A stretch of DNA of 64,000 bases from Actinotalea soli. Lineage in GTDB: Bacteria > Actinomycetota > Actinomycetes > Actinomycetales > Cellulomonadaceae. The stretch's first letter is position 1. Every line of letters begins with the position of its first letter. A program made the translations under genes and the position numbers. Below, one piece after another: positions 1 to 11,228 of the stretch. The stretch spans positions 186,001 through 250,000 of the forward strand of contig NZ_JAGEMK010000002.1 in the NCBI RefSeq assembly GCF_017565425.1, written 5' to 3'. A model generated the notes under the pieces. That model was given only the letters and a program-made list of their open reading frames with translations, was not told the origin of the DNA and ran no database searches.

Positions 1-1278
1 GGCGGCCTGGTCGACTACGTCAAGCACCTCAACAGCGCCAAGAAGGTCGAGCTGATCCACCCGGACGTCATCGACGTCGAGGCCGAGGACACCGAGCGCA
101 AGATCTCGGTCGAGATCGCGCTGCAGTGGACCGGTGCCTACTCCGAGTCGGTGCACACCTACGCCAACACGATCTCGACCACCGAGGGAGGCACCCACGA
201 GGAGGGCTTCCGCGCGGCGATGACCACCTTGGTCAACAGGTACGCCCGGGCGAAGAACCTCCTGAAGGAGAAGGACGACGCCCTGACCGGGGACGACGTC
301 CGCGAGGGCCTGACCGCCGTCATCTCGGTCAAGCTCGGTGAGCCGCAGTTCGAGGGTCAGACCAAGACCAAGCTCGGCAACACCGTGGCCAAGACTTTCG
401 TGCAGAAGGTGGTCCACGAGCAGCTCGGCGACTGGCTCGACGCGCACCCGAACGAGGCGCGGGACATCATCCGCAAGGCGATCCAGGCCTCCCAGGCCCG
501 CCTGGCCGCGCGGAAGGCTCGCGAGGCCACGCGGCGCAAGGGACTGCTCGAGTCCGGGGGCATGCCCGGCAAGCTGCGCGACTGCCAGTCGAACAACCCC
601 GTCGAGTGCGAGGTCTTCGTCGTCGAGGGTGACTCGGCCGGCGGCTCGGCTGTCCGTGGGCGCAACCCCCGCACCCAGGCGATCCTCCCGATCCGCGGCA
701 AGATCCTCAACGTCGAGCGGGCCCGGCTGGACCGTGCGCTGGGCAACCAGGAGGTCCAGGCGCTGATCACCGCCTTCGGGACGGGTATCGGCGAGGACTT
801 CGACCTCGCCAAGCTCAGGTACCACAAGATCGTGCTGATGGCCGATGCCGACGTCGACGGCCAGCACATCTCGACCCTGCTGCTGACCCTGCTCTTCCGG
901 TACATGCGGCCGCTCATCGAGAAGGGCCACGTCTACCTGGCGCAGCCGCCTCTCTACAAGCTCAAGTGGTCCAACGCCCCGCACAACTACGTCTACACCG
1001 ACCGCGAGCGGGACGCCTTCCTCGCCGAGGGCCAGGCCACGGGCAAGCGGATCCCCAAGGAGAACGGGATCCAGCGCTACAAGGGCCTGGGCGAGATGGA
1101 CTACAAGGAGCTGTGGGAGACCACCATGGACCCCGACGAGCGCACGCTCCTCCAGGTCACCCTGGACGACGCCGCCGCGGCCGACGAGATCTTCTCGGTC
1201 CTCATGGGCGAGGACGTCGAGTCCCGCCGCTCCTTCATCCAGCGCAACGCCAAGGACGTCCGCTTCCTCGACATCTGA
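1..1278 (+). CDS. gyrB: DNA gyrase subunit B, 3' part (5' end outside window)
   Basis: This is the C-terminal part of the ATPase subunit of DNA gyrase, which supplies ATP-driven strand passage for negative supercoiling; 425 codons are present and the reading frame is already open at base 1. The TOPRIM domain is clear: the metal-binding EGDSAGGSA motif lies near 630, [10 protein letters not shown] near 690 and DADVDGQHI near 845. The C-terminal gyrA-interacting segment ([10 protein letters not shown], near 1075) and the usual ending RFLDI follow. The N-terminal GHKL ATPase domain is cut off by the window edge. gyrA follows after 54 bases on the same strand, so the two are probably cotranscribed. 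Confidence 0.98.
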   Translation, partial: GGLVDYVKHLNSAKKVELIHPDVIDVEAEDTERKISVEIALQWTGAYSESVHTYANTISTTEGGTHEEGFRAAMTTLVNRYARAKNLLKEKDDALTGDDVREGLTAVISVKLGEPQFEGQTKTKLGNTVAKTFVQKVVHEQLGDWLDAHPNEARDIIRKAIQASQARLAARKAREATRRKGLLESGGMPGKLRDCQSNNPVECEVFVVEGDSAGGSAVRGRNPRTQAILPIRGKILNVERARLDRALGNQEVQALITAFGTGIGEDFDLAKLRYHKIVLMADADVDGQHISTLLLTLLFRYMRPLIEKGHVYLAQPPLYKLKWSNAPHNYVYTDRERDAFLAEGQATGKRIPKENGIQRYKGLGEMDYKELWETTMDPDERTLLQVTLDDAAAADEIFSVLMGEDVESRRSFIQRNAKDVRFLDI

Positions 1279-1332
1279 GGCGCGAGCACGGTCCTCCCAG
1301 CAGCACCCCCCGACAGAACGAGGTAGACCAGC

Positions 1333-3962
<2,630 letters not shown>

Positions 3963-3966
<4 letters not shown>

Positions 3967-4760
3967 GCACGGACGGGCCCAAGCCACCCTCGATCGCCCC
4001 CAAGAAGCCAGCAGGGCCCAGCGGTCGCCCGTCGACCAAGCCGAAGGAGGCCTCGACCGGCAAGACCGACGCCCCTCGTGCCCGTCCGGCGTCCGCCCCT
4101 GTTGCCGGGGCCAAGGCACCGTCGACCGGTGCGACGTCCGGAGCAGGCGGGCCGGCCGCAGGCAAGGCCGCCGGGCCGAAGGCTCCGGCAGAGCCCACCG
4201 GCGAGCAGAGCACGGGCAGCACCACGTCGACCGGTCCGTCGGTCGGCGATCGGGTCAAGAACGCTGCACGGAGCGCCGCGGAGTCGGCTCGCAGCGCCCT
4301 GCCCTCCTCGGAGAGCACCGCGCGGACGGCGACCTCGGCGACGACCGCGCGCACGGTCCGCACGACGACGGTCGAGGAGGAGCCGCAGGCCGCTGGCGGA
4401 CCGCGTCGGGTGCGCCTCGCGGTCTCCCGCATCGACCCGTGGTCGGTCATGAAGCTGTCGTTCCTGCTGTCCTTCGCGATCGGCATCATGATCGTGGTCG
4501 CCTCCGCGGTCGTCTGGTTCACCCTCGACGAGCTGGCGATCTTCTCCCAGGTCAACGACACCATCGCCGAGGTCACCGGGTCTCCGGACTTCTTCAACCT
4601 GCTCGAGTACGTCGCCTTCGACCGCGTGATCGCCCTGGCGATGCTCATCGCGGTGGTCGACATCGTCCTCCTGACGGCGTTGTCGACCATCGGGGCCTTC
4701 CTCTACAACATCGTCGCGGCCCTGGTCGGGGGCATCCACCTCACCCTGACCGACGACTGA
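3963..4760 (+). CDS. DUF3566 membrane protein
   Basis: 265-residue protein with a roughly 150-residue Pro/Ala/Ser/Thr-rich, probably disordered N-terminal half and a C-terminal DUF3566 domain. The domain contains two hydrophobic helices (about residues 161-180 and 220-250) and the typical entry motif [23 protein letters not shown]3566 proteins sit directly after gyrA in most actinobacteria; the function is not established. The start overlaps the gyrA stop codon (ATGA), so it is translated from the gyrase message. A membrane location is inferred from the helices. Confidence 0.93.
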
Positions 4761-4764
4761 CGGT

Positions 4765-4794
4765 TTGGGGGCGACCCCATCACTGGGGTAGTCT
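4765..4794 (+). promoter_or_regulatory. possible promoter of tRNA-Ile
   Basis: A -35-like TTGGGG at 4765-4770 and a -10-like TAGTCT at 4789-4794, spaced by 18 bases, lie about 30 bases upstream of the tRNA. The match is moderate, and no transcription data are available. Confidence 0.3.
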
Positions 4795-4825
4795 CGTGCG
4801 GCGCGCGCAGCATCATCGTGCGCAG

Positions 4826-4899
4826 GGGCCTATAGCTCAGACGGTTAGAGCGCTTCCCTGATAAGGAAGAGGTCAGAGGTTCAAGTCCTCTTAGGCCCA
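4826..4899 (+). tRNA. tRNA-Ile (anticodon GAT)
   Basis: A 74-base cloverleaf: the acceptor stem GGGCCTA pairs with TAGGCCC, followed by discriminator A. The anticodon stem CTTCC/GGAAG holds the loop CTGATAA with anticodon GAT. The T-arm carries GGTTCAAGTCC. No CCA is encoded. Its place after gyrA and the DUF3566 gene is the standard actinobacterial position. Confidence 0.98.
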
Positions 4900-4925
4900 C
4901 TCCTGACGATGGATCCGGAGGAACG

Positions 4926-5045
4926 ATGAAGAAGCTCCTGATCGTGCTGCTCGCCAGCGCGGCCGGTTACGTCGTGTGGCGCACCTACGCGGAGGACCGC
5001 GACGAGCGCGACCTCTGGACCGAGGTCACCGACGACATCGCGTGA
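4926..5045 (+). CDS. DLW-39 family small protein
   Basis: A 39-residue protein, exactly the length from which the DLW-39 family takes its name. It has an N-terminal hydrophobic segment (MKKLLIVLLASAAGYVVW) and a charged C-terminal half containing the signature RDLWTEVTD. An AGGAAC-type ribosome site (GGAGGAACG) precedes the ATG by the usual distance. It lies between tRNA-Ile and tRNA-Ala, the conserved position for the family in Actinobacteria. Function is unknown; a single-pass membrane peptide is likely. Confidence 0.93.
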   Translation: MKKLLIVLLASAAGYVVWRTYAEDRDERDLWTEVTDDIA

Positions 5046-5096
5046 CCTCAGATCGCTCCGGGCCTGTGGCTCGGAGACCCGCGGCCCCGGCCGCAC

Positions 5097-5169
5097 GGGG
5101 CCATGGCGCAATTGGTAGCGCACCTGCTTTGCAAGCAGGGGGTTAGGGGTTCGAGTCCCCTTGGCTCCA
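5097..5169 (+). tRNA. tRNA-Ala (anticodon TGC)
   Basis: A 73-base cloverleaf: the acceptor GGGGCCA pairs with TGGCTCC (one G-T pair), discriminator A. The anticodon stem CCTGC/GCAGG encloses TTTGCAA with anticodon TGC. The T-arm has GGTTCGAGTCC. No CCA is encoded. Confidence 0.98.
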
Positions 5170-5218
5170 CCCACGGTCGGCGCCTCGAGGGTGCCGCGGG
5201 ACGCAAGGAGTCGCGACC

Positions 5219-6055
5219 ATGCCCGGTCCCCGATCCGCAGGTCGGTCGCTCACGGTGAACCGCCGCGCGGCCCAGACCGTGGGAGTCCTGCTCGCCGTCG
5301 TCCTCATGGCCGCCTGCGGAGGGGCGCGCGGAGAGACCTCCTCGCCGTCGACCTCCGGAGAGCCCGCAGCCACCCCCGCCGATCCTGTCGACCCCGCGGC
5401 CTCGGGCTCGACGGAGGCCTCGGGCGACGGGGCCTCCCAGCAGGAGGCGGCGACGGCCTGGGCCGAGGAGAGCTACGGGACGTTCGCGCCGGTCGATGCC
5501 GAGGGAGAAGGGGACGGCCAGGTCGAGCTTCCCGCAGAGGTCACCGCGGCGTCCTTCGGGATCATTCGTGTGACCTATACGGGAGGGTCCGAGCCGATCG
5601 TGGTGTGGGCCCAGGACGACGCCGGCGAGGGCTACATGATCCTGCTGGACACGTGGGCGCAGCTGCTCACGGCCGATCCGGGCGAGTTCGACGGTGAGAC
5701 GGGGTGGTCCGGGATCAACGATCCGCCCTCCAGCCTGCGCATCGAGGCGGACGGCCGGTGGGAGATCACCGTGCTTCCCGCGGCCGCGGCCGATCCGCTG
5801 CCCAGCGAGGGCGAGGGTACGCGCATCTACCTCTACAGCGGGCCCGGTGGGCCGTACGTGGGCAGCAAGCCCGACACCGAGGTGGGCATGTCCATCACGG
5901 AGATCGCCTCGGGCGGTGGCCGGACCGGGGACAGCGGGACGCGCGAGACCATCGCCGAGAAGGTGGCCGAGGCGGACTTCGCCGGCGAGCTCTCCCCGGG
6001 ACCGTCCATGGTGAGTGTCAACCACCGTGGTCGCTGGACCATCGACCTGCCCTGA
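5219..6055 (+). CDS. putative secreted lipoprotein, unknown function
   Basis: 278-residue protein with an Arg-rich N-terminus, a hydrophobic stretch and the lipobox VLMAAC, which makes Cys33 the predicted lipidated residue after signal peptidase II cleavage. A Ser/Thr/Pro/Glu-rich linker follows to about residue 80, then a globular domain of about 190 residues that I do not recognise. The ATG at 5219 is chosen because AAGGAG lies 9 bases upstream. No operon partner is obvious; the next gene starts 54 bases downstream with its own likely promoter. Extracytoplasmic, membrane-tethered location is inferred from the lipobox. Confidence 0.75.
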   Translation: MPGPRSAGRSLTVNRRAAQTVGVLLAVVLMAACGGARGETSSPSTSGEPAATPADPVDPAASGSTEASGDGASQQEAATAWAEESYGTFAPVDAEGEGDGQVELPAEVTAASFGIIRVTYTGGSEPIVVWAQDDAGEGYMILLDTWAQLLTADPGEFDGETGWSGINDPPSSLRIEADGRWEITVLPAAAADPLPSEGEGTRIYLYSGPGGPYVGSKPDTEVGMSITEIASGGGRTGDSGTRETIAEKVAEADFAGELSPGPSMVSVNHRGRWTIDLP

Positions 6056-6108
6056 GGACCCGGGGAGAACCCGCAGGAGTGTCGGTCCCCGGGCGTAGCG
6101 TCGCCACC

Positions 6109-6669
6109 ATGGGACGCATCGTGTTCGACACCGCGACGACGATCAACGGGTGGATCGCCGACGAGCAGAACTCCCTGGCCTGGCTCTTCGAGGTCGAGAA
6201 CGGGGACGCTCCGGACGAGGGTCTGTTTCCCTCGGACGCCGGGGTGCTCGTCGAGGGATCGACCACCTACGAGTGGATCCTCGCCGAGCAGGACGTCCTC
6301 GCCAACCCGGAGCGCTGGGTTGAGTTCCACGGGCAGAAGCCGACCTTCGTCTTCACCACCCGTGAGCTCCCGGTGCCTGCGGGAGCCGACGTCCGCTTCG
6401 TGTCCGGTGCGGTGGCCGACGCACTGCCGGCCATCCGTGCGGCAGCGGGAGCGCGGGACGTCTGGGTGGTCGGTGGTGGTGACCTCGCCGGCCAGTTCCT
6501 CGACATCGGCGCCCTCGACGAGATCGCGCTCTCGGTGGCGCCCGTGGCGTTGACCGGCGGGGCACCTCTGCTCCCTCGGCGCATCACCTCGTCCCGGTTG
6601 CGGCTCGTCTCCGCGACGGCCGTCGGGCAGTTCGCCAGGCTCGTGTACGCCGTCGAGGGTTCGGCGTAG
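6109..6669 (+). CDS. dihydrofolate reductase / RibD C-terminal family protein
   Basis: 186-residue protein of the DHFR-like RibD C-terminal family. The beginning (MGRIVFDTATTINGWIAD) and the later segment VWVVGGGDLAGQFLDIGALDEIALSVAPV, split over residues 120-150, are the family hallmarks (NADPH-binding GGG loop and the substrate strand). Members are NADPH-dependent reductases whose substrates are mostly undefined. The ATG is preceded at about 11 bases by TAGCGT, a -10-like element, and lacks a ribosome site, so the message may be leaderless. A longer upstream open frame exists but runs through the preceding lipoprotein gene. Confidence 0.85.
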   Translation: MGRIVFDTATTINGWIADEQNSLAWLFEVENGDAPDEGLFPSDAGVLVEGSTTYEWILAEQDVLANPERWVEFHGQKPTFVFTTRELPVPAGADVRFVSGAVADALPAIRAAAGARDVWVVGGGDLAGQFLDIGALDEIALSVAPVALTGGAPLLPRRITSSRLRLVSATAVGQFARLVYAVEGSA

Positions 6670-6729
6670 CGCACGAGCGTCGGGAAATACACGTGTCGGG
6701 TGGCGCAGGGCCGAGCTAGCCTCGCCGAG

Positions 6730-7239
6730 ATGCGAAACGATCTCGATGGCGTGGTGGAGAACGCCATCGCCTGGGCCACGCAACGACTCGGCTCGACCGC
6801 GTACGGCACGCGGTGCCTCGCCTTCGTCGAGGACGCCATCGAACGCTCGAACGACCTCGAGGTGTTCGGCGGTGATGATGCCCATGCGTCAGCCGTGCTG
6901 TACCACTGCTCGGACCGGCAGGATGAGCCACCCAGGGGCGTGCTCGCCTTCTACGACTGCGACGGCACCCTCGCCGGTCGGCGTCGGAACTGGGGCCACG
7001 TCGGGTTGAGCCTGGGCGACGGTCTGGTGATCCACGCCTGGGACCGCGTCCGGATCGACAGGTATGACGCGATCACGCACCTCAGCCCCGCGCCCGGATG
7101 GTCAGCCCCCGGCTGGGCCGGCTGGGTGCCGATGCTGCGCGTCCTGGAGGGCAGCGTCCAGCGCAGCTGGACGGACGACGACGCGGCGGTCACCGCCGCG
7201 CGCATGCAGCAGGCACGGCACGCCACCCTGGACGGCTAG
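6730..7239 (+). CDS. NlpC/P60-like cysteine peptidase-fold protein
   Basis: 169-residue protein. A Cys in YGTRCLAFVEDA (Cys29) at the start of a helix and a His in NWGHVGLSLG (His90) fit the Cys-His arrangement of NlpC/P60 and CHAP-type amidases. No signal peptide is visible, so a cytoplasmic role or non-classical export must be assumed. The ATG is preceded at a short distance by a -10-like TAGCCT, suggesting a leaderless message. The assignment rests on two short motifs; the specific substrate cannot be told. Its stop overlaps the end of the convergent ThuA gene by 4 bases. Confidence 0.55.
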   Translation: MRNDLDGVVENAIAWATQRLGSTAYGTRCLAFVEDAIERSNDLEVFGGDDAHASAVLYHCSDRQDEPPRGVLAFYDCDGTLAGRRRNWGHVGLSLGDGLVIHAWDRVRIDRYDAITHLSPAPGWSAPGWAGWVPMLRVLEGSVQRSWTDDDAAVTAARMQQARHATLDG

Positions 7240-7889
7240 GGCTCGAGCACGCTGTCCACCCCGCCGCGCAGGTGCGCGACGAAGGCCTCGTCCTCGTAGC
7301 TCTCGGCGGCGTGGCCCAGCGCGGTGTACCAGGTGCGACCGGTGCCGTAGCGGCCCGACCAGGCGATCGGGTGCTTCTCCCCCATGGTCCCGCCCTCGTA
7401 GGTCGACTCGTCGACCGTGAGCAGCACCGTGTGGTCCTCGGAGGGGTGCGCGACGAAGTCGTACCACTCGTCCGTCCAGGACCACCGCGCCGGCAGGTGG
7501 GCGGTCGACGGGTGGGTCGGTTCCACGACGTCGACCGTCGCGTCCTGGATCTCGGGGTGCTGGAGGAATCGTGCCCCGGCGATGCGCTCGAACTCGGGCC
7601 AGGTGGGCTCAGCCGTGGCCGCCGCGTGCACGCCGAGCCACGCCCCGCCGTCGGCCAGCCACCTCGCCAGGCAGGAGCGTTGGGCGGGGCTGAGCACGTC
7701 CCCGGAGACCGAGAGCCACAGGACGAGTCGGTAGCGGGTCAGGTCGATCGGGGTGAAGACGTCCGGGTCCTCGGTGTGGTCCACCTCGAGGCCCAGGTCG
7801 GTCAGGAGCGCCGACAGCACCGCTGCTCCGCGCTCGATCGAGTCGTGACGGTAGCCCGTGGTGGCCGTGAAGAGGAGAGCCCGGTTCAC
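7236..7889 (-). CDS. ThuA-like domain protein (trehalose-utilisation family)
   Basis: 217 residues from the GTG at 7889, the normal size for a ThuA domain (class I glutamine amidotransferase-like fold). Characteristic segments are ALLFTATTGYRHDSI at the N-terminus, GGAWLGVHAAAT in the middle, and WSWTDEWYDF plus HPIAWSGRYGTGRTWYTALG later. ThuA proteins accompany sugar-catabolism genes; ThuA of Rhizobium takes part in keto-sugar metabolism. Upstream in-frame codons to 8024 are open but cross the operator and the opposite gene's leader, so the GTG start is preferred. It is divergent from the GH10 gene across a palindromic operator, suggesting joint control in sugar breakdown. Confidence 0.85.
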   Translation of the reverse strand: MNRALLFTATTGYRHDSIERGAAVLSALLTDLGLEVDHTEDPDVFTPIDLTRYRLVLWLSVSGDVLSPAQRSCLARWLADGGAWLGVHAAATAEPTWPEFERIAGARFLQHPEIQDATVDVVEPTHPSTAHLPARWSWTDEWYDFVAHPSEDHTVLLTVDESTYEGGTMGEKHPIAWSGRYGTGRTWYTALGHAAESYEDEAFVAHLRGGVDSVLEP

Positions 7890-7959
7890 CGGGGGGACCT
7901 GTCGTCGTGGTCGGTCAGCGGGATGCGGTCCATGGGTCGAGGCTAAGGGCTCGACTCCT

Positions 7960-7973
7960 TCGAATCGATTCGA
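7960..7973. promoter_or_regulatory. perfect 14-bp palindrome, probable LacI-type operator
   Basis: TCGAATCGATTCGA is fully self-complementary with a central CG, the form typical of LacI/GalR-family operators. It lies between the divergent ThuA and GH10 genes, 42 bases from the GH10 start and 71 from the ThuA start, so it could control both. No LacI gene is adjacent; the nearest one is near 45-46 kb and controls a different operator sequence. Confidence 0.6.
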
Positions 7974-8014
7974 GGAACGTGGCATCATGGGCGCCACTCG
8001 ACGAGGAGGACACC

Positions 8015-9295
8015 ATGCGCGCACCGGTCACCGTCAGCCCGGACCCGTCCCTGAGCCACCGCACCCTGCGCAGCACGGTCACCGTGCTGGGCCCCGACGG
8101 CCAGCCCCTGCCGCAGACCGAGGTCACAGTCACCCAGCATCGCCATGCCTTCGGCTTCGGCAACATCGGGTTCGACCTCGTGGACCTCGCCGACGGAGGG
8201 CCGGCGCCGAGCGCTGCGGGCGCACCAGGTCATGACGCGGCCCGCACCGCCGAGCTCGAGCACCTCGCCTTGCTCTGGCTCGACGTGTTCAGCACCGCGA
8301 CCCTGCCCTTCTACTGGGGCACCTTCGAGCCGGTGCGCGGCAGGCCGGCCACCGGACGTCTGCTGCGTGCGGCGCAGTGGTTCGTCGACCGCGGGGTCAC
8401 GGTCAAGGGCCACCCGTTGCTGTGGCACACCGTCACGGCGCCGTGGCTCCTCGAGCTGAGCACCAGCGAGATCGAGCAGGTGCAGCGGGAGCGCATCCGG
8501 CGCGAGGTCACGGACTTCGCCGGCCTGATCGACACCTGGGACGCGATCAACGAGGCGGTGATCATGCCGGTCTTCGACAAGGAGGACAACGGCATCACCC
8601 GCCTGTGCCGAGAGAAGGGACGCATCGAGACGGTCCGCCTCGCCTTCGAGGAGGCGCGTGCTGCCAACCCTGATGCGACCCTGCTGCTCAACGACTTCGA
8701 CCTCTCGACCGCCTACGAGTGCCTACTCGAAGGAGTCCTCGAGGCCGGGGTGCAGGTCGACGTCCTGGGCCTGCAGAGCCACATGCACCAGGGCTACTGG
8801 GGCGAGGAGAAGACCCTCGCGATCCTCGAGCGGTTCTCGCGCTACGGCCTGCCCCTGCACCTCACCGAGTCGACCCTGCTCTCCGGTGAGCTGATGCCCC
8901 CCGAGATCGAGGACCTCAACGACCACCAGGTCGACCACTGGCCCTCGACCCCGGCCGGCGAGGAACGTCAGGCCCAGGAGATCGAGCGGCACTACCGCAC
9001 CCTGCTCTCCCACCCGTCGGTCGAGTCCATCACCTACTGGGGCATCACCGACGACGGCGCGTGGCTGGGCGCCCCGGCGGGCCTCGTCCGCCAGGACGGC
9101 ACCCCCAAGCCCGCCTACGAGGTGCTGCGCCGGCTCATCAAGGACGAGTGGTGGTTCTCCCCCACCCCGCTGCGCACCGACGACGCCGGACGTGTCACCG
9201 TGAGCGGGTGGCGCGGGGACTACGAGGTCAGCGCCCGCGGTGAGTTCGTGCCCCTCGTCCTCGACGGCGAGCCGCAGCAGGTGCAGCTGCCCTGA
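8015..9295 (+). CDS. glycoside hydrolase family 10 protein (endo-1,4-beta-xylanase-like)
   Basis: 426-residue GH10 hydrolase. The acid/base glutamate is in TWDAINEAV (Glu180) and the nucleophile in PLHLTEST (Glu285); GHPLLWHT and the terminal SITYWGITDDGAWLGAPAGL are also typical. Members cleave beta-1,4-xylan. About 90 N-terminal residues form an extra beta-sheet domain before the barrel, and a short C-terminal beta segment follows. No signal peptide is seen, so it would act on imported xylo-oligosaccharides or another internal substrate. The ATG at 8015 follows GAGGAGG at a good distance. Likely regulated from the palindrome just upstream, together with the divergent ThuA gene. Confidence 0.9.
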   Translation: MRAPVTVSPDPSLSHRTLRSTVTVLGPDGQPLPQTEVTVTQHRHAFGFGNIGFDLVDLADGGPAPSAAGAPGHDAARTAELEHLALLWLDVFSTATLPFYWGTFEPVRGRPATGRLLRAAQWFVDRGVTVKGHPLLWHTVTAPWLLELSTSEIEQVQRERIRREVTDFAGLIDTWDAINEAVIMPVFDKEDNGITRLCREKGRIETVRLAFEEARAANPDATLLLNDFDLSTAYECLLEGVLEAGVQVDVLGLQSHMHQGYWGEEKTLAILERFSRYGLPLHLTESTLLSGELMPPEIEDLNDHQVDHWPSTPAGEERQAQEIERHYRTLLSHPSVESITYWGITDDGAWLGAPAGLVRQDGTPKPAYEVLRRLIKDEWWFSPTPLRTDDAGRVTVSGWRGDYEVSARGEFVPLVLDGEPQQVQLP

Positions 9296-9319
9296 GCATC
9301 ACGACCTGGCGAGCCGCGC

Positions 9320-9979
9320 TCAGGGAGCGAGGAGGCCGAGGTGCAGGGCACGCAGCACCGCACGCGTCCGATCCCTGGTGCCGAGCTTGAGGAGCACGCT
9401 CGAGACGTAGTTCTTCACGGTCCCCTCGGCGAGGAAGAGCGCCTCGGCGATCTCCCGGTTGCTGTAGCCCCCGGCCATCATCCGCAGCACGTCCACCTCG
9501 CGATCGGTGAGGGGCTGCACCAGCCCGGCAGAGCCGTCCTCCGCGGCGGCGGGGACCTCGCCGCGACCGACGGCCCGCAGCAGCCGGTCGGTCACCGCGG
9601 GCTGGATGAGCGTCCCACCCGCCGCGAGCTGCCGGATGGCGCCGACGAGCTGGTCGAGGGTCACGTCCTTGAGCAGGTACCCCCTGGCCCCGGCGCGCAG
9701 GGCACGGAGGGTGAGCTCGTCGTCGTCGAAGGTGGTCAGGATGAGTACGGGGAGGTCCTCGCCCTGGTCACGGAGGGCCTCGAGGGTGCCGATGCCGTCC
9801 AGGCCGGGCATCCGCAGGTCCAGCAGCAGGACGTCTGGGGTGTGCTCGGCGACCAGGACCAGCGCGGCGTGCCCGTCCTCGGCCTCGGCGACGACCTCGA
9901 CCCCCTCAGCGAGCTCGAGGAGGCTGCGGATCCCCTGGCGGACCAGCGTCTGGTCGTCGACGAGCCCGACGCGGATCAT
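9320..9979 (-). CDS. NarL/LuxR-type response regulator
   Basis: 219-residue response regulator: receiver domain (residues 1-120; phospho-acceptor Asp54 in LLLDLRMPG, acidic pair DD near residue 8, Lys in YLLKDV) and a C-terminal LuxR helix-turn-helix (LTDREVDVLRMMAGGYSNREIA, residues about 155-176, then GTVKNYVSSVLLKL). Its ATG overlaps the stop of the upstream kinase gene by 4 bases (ATGA), marking a two-gene operon. The divergent ABC exporter is a plausible target, as in other DesKR-like pairs; that link is inferred from position only. Confidence 0.95.
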   Translation of the reverse strand: MIRVGLVDDQTLVRQGIRSLLELAEGVEVVAEAEDGHAALVLVAEHTPDVLLLDLRMPGLDGIGTLEALRDQGEDLPVLILTTFDDDELTLRALRAGARGYLLKDVTLDQLVGAIRQLAAGGTLIQPAVTDRLLRAVGRGEVPAAAEDGSAGLVQPLTDREVDVLRMMAGGYSNREIAEALFLAEGTVKNYVSSVLLKLGTRDRTRAVLRALHLGLLAP

Positions 9980-11100
9980 GCCGTCGGCACCACGGCGCTG
10001 ACCCGGAAGCCATGGTCGCCGGTGAGGACGACGCGGCCGCCCAGGCCCTCGATGCGCTCGGTGAGGCCGCGCAGACCGTGACCGAGCAGAACCGGGTGCG
10101 CCCCTCGCCCGTCGTCCCAGGCCGTCAGCAGCGTGCCGCCCTGCTCGTCCTGGGCGATCTCGATCCACAGGTTCGTGGCCTCGGAGTGGCGGATCGCGTT
10201 GGTGACGACCTCCTGGGCGCACCGCAGCAGCACGGTCGTGGTCTCCTCGTCGAGGGCGGGCGGGCTCTCGACGGAGAGGTGGACGGTCGGCTCGTGCAGG
10301 TCGGCGACCAGGGCCTCGAGGGCGGCCGTCAGGTCGGGGGTCCGGCGTCGGAGCTCGCCGACGGTCGTGCGCACGTCGGCGAGGAGCTCGCGGGCGATCC
10401 GGCTCGCACGGGTCACGTGCTCGCTCGCGGGCGGTGTGCTCTGGTGGCTCGCCACCTCGAGCTCGAGGGTCAGGGCGGTCAGCTGGTGCCCGAGCAGGTC
10501 GTGCAGGTCCCGGGAGATCCGTAGGCGCTCGGCGGCGCGGGAGGACTCCTCGAGCAGCGCTGTCGCCGCCCGCAGCTCGACGTGCGCCTCGGCCAGCTCG
10601 CGTCGGGACCGCTCCTCGCGCTGGAAGGCCAGCACGCTGAGCACGCTCGCGCTCTGGAGCAGGAGGTAGAGGCCAGCGGAGAGCACGACCTCGAGCGGCC
10701 CGGCGGGCCCCGTCGAGACGGCCAGAGCCACCACCGCGGTGTTGAGCACCACCAGACCGGTGGTCTCCCGGCGAGTCAGCACGTAGCAGCTCAGGGCCGA
10801 GGTGAAGACGAGCACGATGGGCAAGAACCCCGCCCGCGGCGCGAGAAGCACGGCGGCGGCGCCGAGGATTACCTGCACCCCGAAGATCGCCCGGGCGCGC
10901 CAGCGGTGGAGCCCTCCCTCGAACCAGGTGCCCGTCACGAGGGCCGCGAGGAACCCGCCGAAGACCACGAACCACAGCGCCGGAGGGCCCACGGTGATCT
11001 CGGTGCCCTGTGCCACGAGGACCACCACGGGGACGCCCACGGCCGCGCAGATGACGGTGCCGAGGATCCCCGACCAGACATCCGCGTCGAACCGCGCCAT
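9976..11100 (-). CDS. sensor histidine kinase, HisKA_3 (NarL-partner) type
   Basis: 374 residues. About five hydrophobic segments in residues 10-150 form a membrane input domain, followed by a coiled-coil-like linker, the HisKA_3 dimerisation motif ISRDLHDLLGHQLTAL with phospho-acceptor His200, and a HATPase_c domain (VLLRCAQEVVTNAIRHSEA; WDDGRGA; GLRGLTERIEGLGG). No large extracellular sensor region is visible, suggesting a stimulus in or near the membrane. Paired with the response regulator by a 4-base overlap. Divergent from the ABC exporter at 11229. Confidence 0.93.
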   Translation of the reverse strand: MARFDADVWSGILGTVICAAVGVPVVVLVAQGTEITVGPPALWFVVFGGFLAALVTGTWFEGGLHRWRARAIFGVQVILGAAAVLLAPRAGFLPIVLVFTSALSCYVLTRRETTGLVVLNTAVVALAVSTGPAGPLEVVLSAGLYLLLQSASVLSVLAFQREERSRRELAEAHVELRAATALLEESSRAAERLRISRDLHDLLGHQLTALTLELEVASHQSTPPASEHVTRASRIARELLADVRTTVGELRRRTPDLTAALEALVADLHEPTVHLSVESPPALDEETTTVLLRCAQEVVTNAIRHSEATNLWIEIAQDEQGGTLLTAWDDGRGAHPVLLGHGLRGLTERIEGLGGRVVLTGDHGFRVSAVVPTA

Positions 11101-11228
11101 CCCCGCACCCTACGGCGCGAGCTCCAGACCGCGACCCTGCCAGAAGTCATGCCCCGCGGAGGTGACCCCCGGCACCGGTGGCGCGGCACTGCCCGCGCCT
11201 AGCGTCGGTCCGGAGCGAAGGAGGGCAC

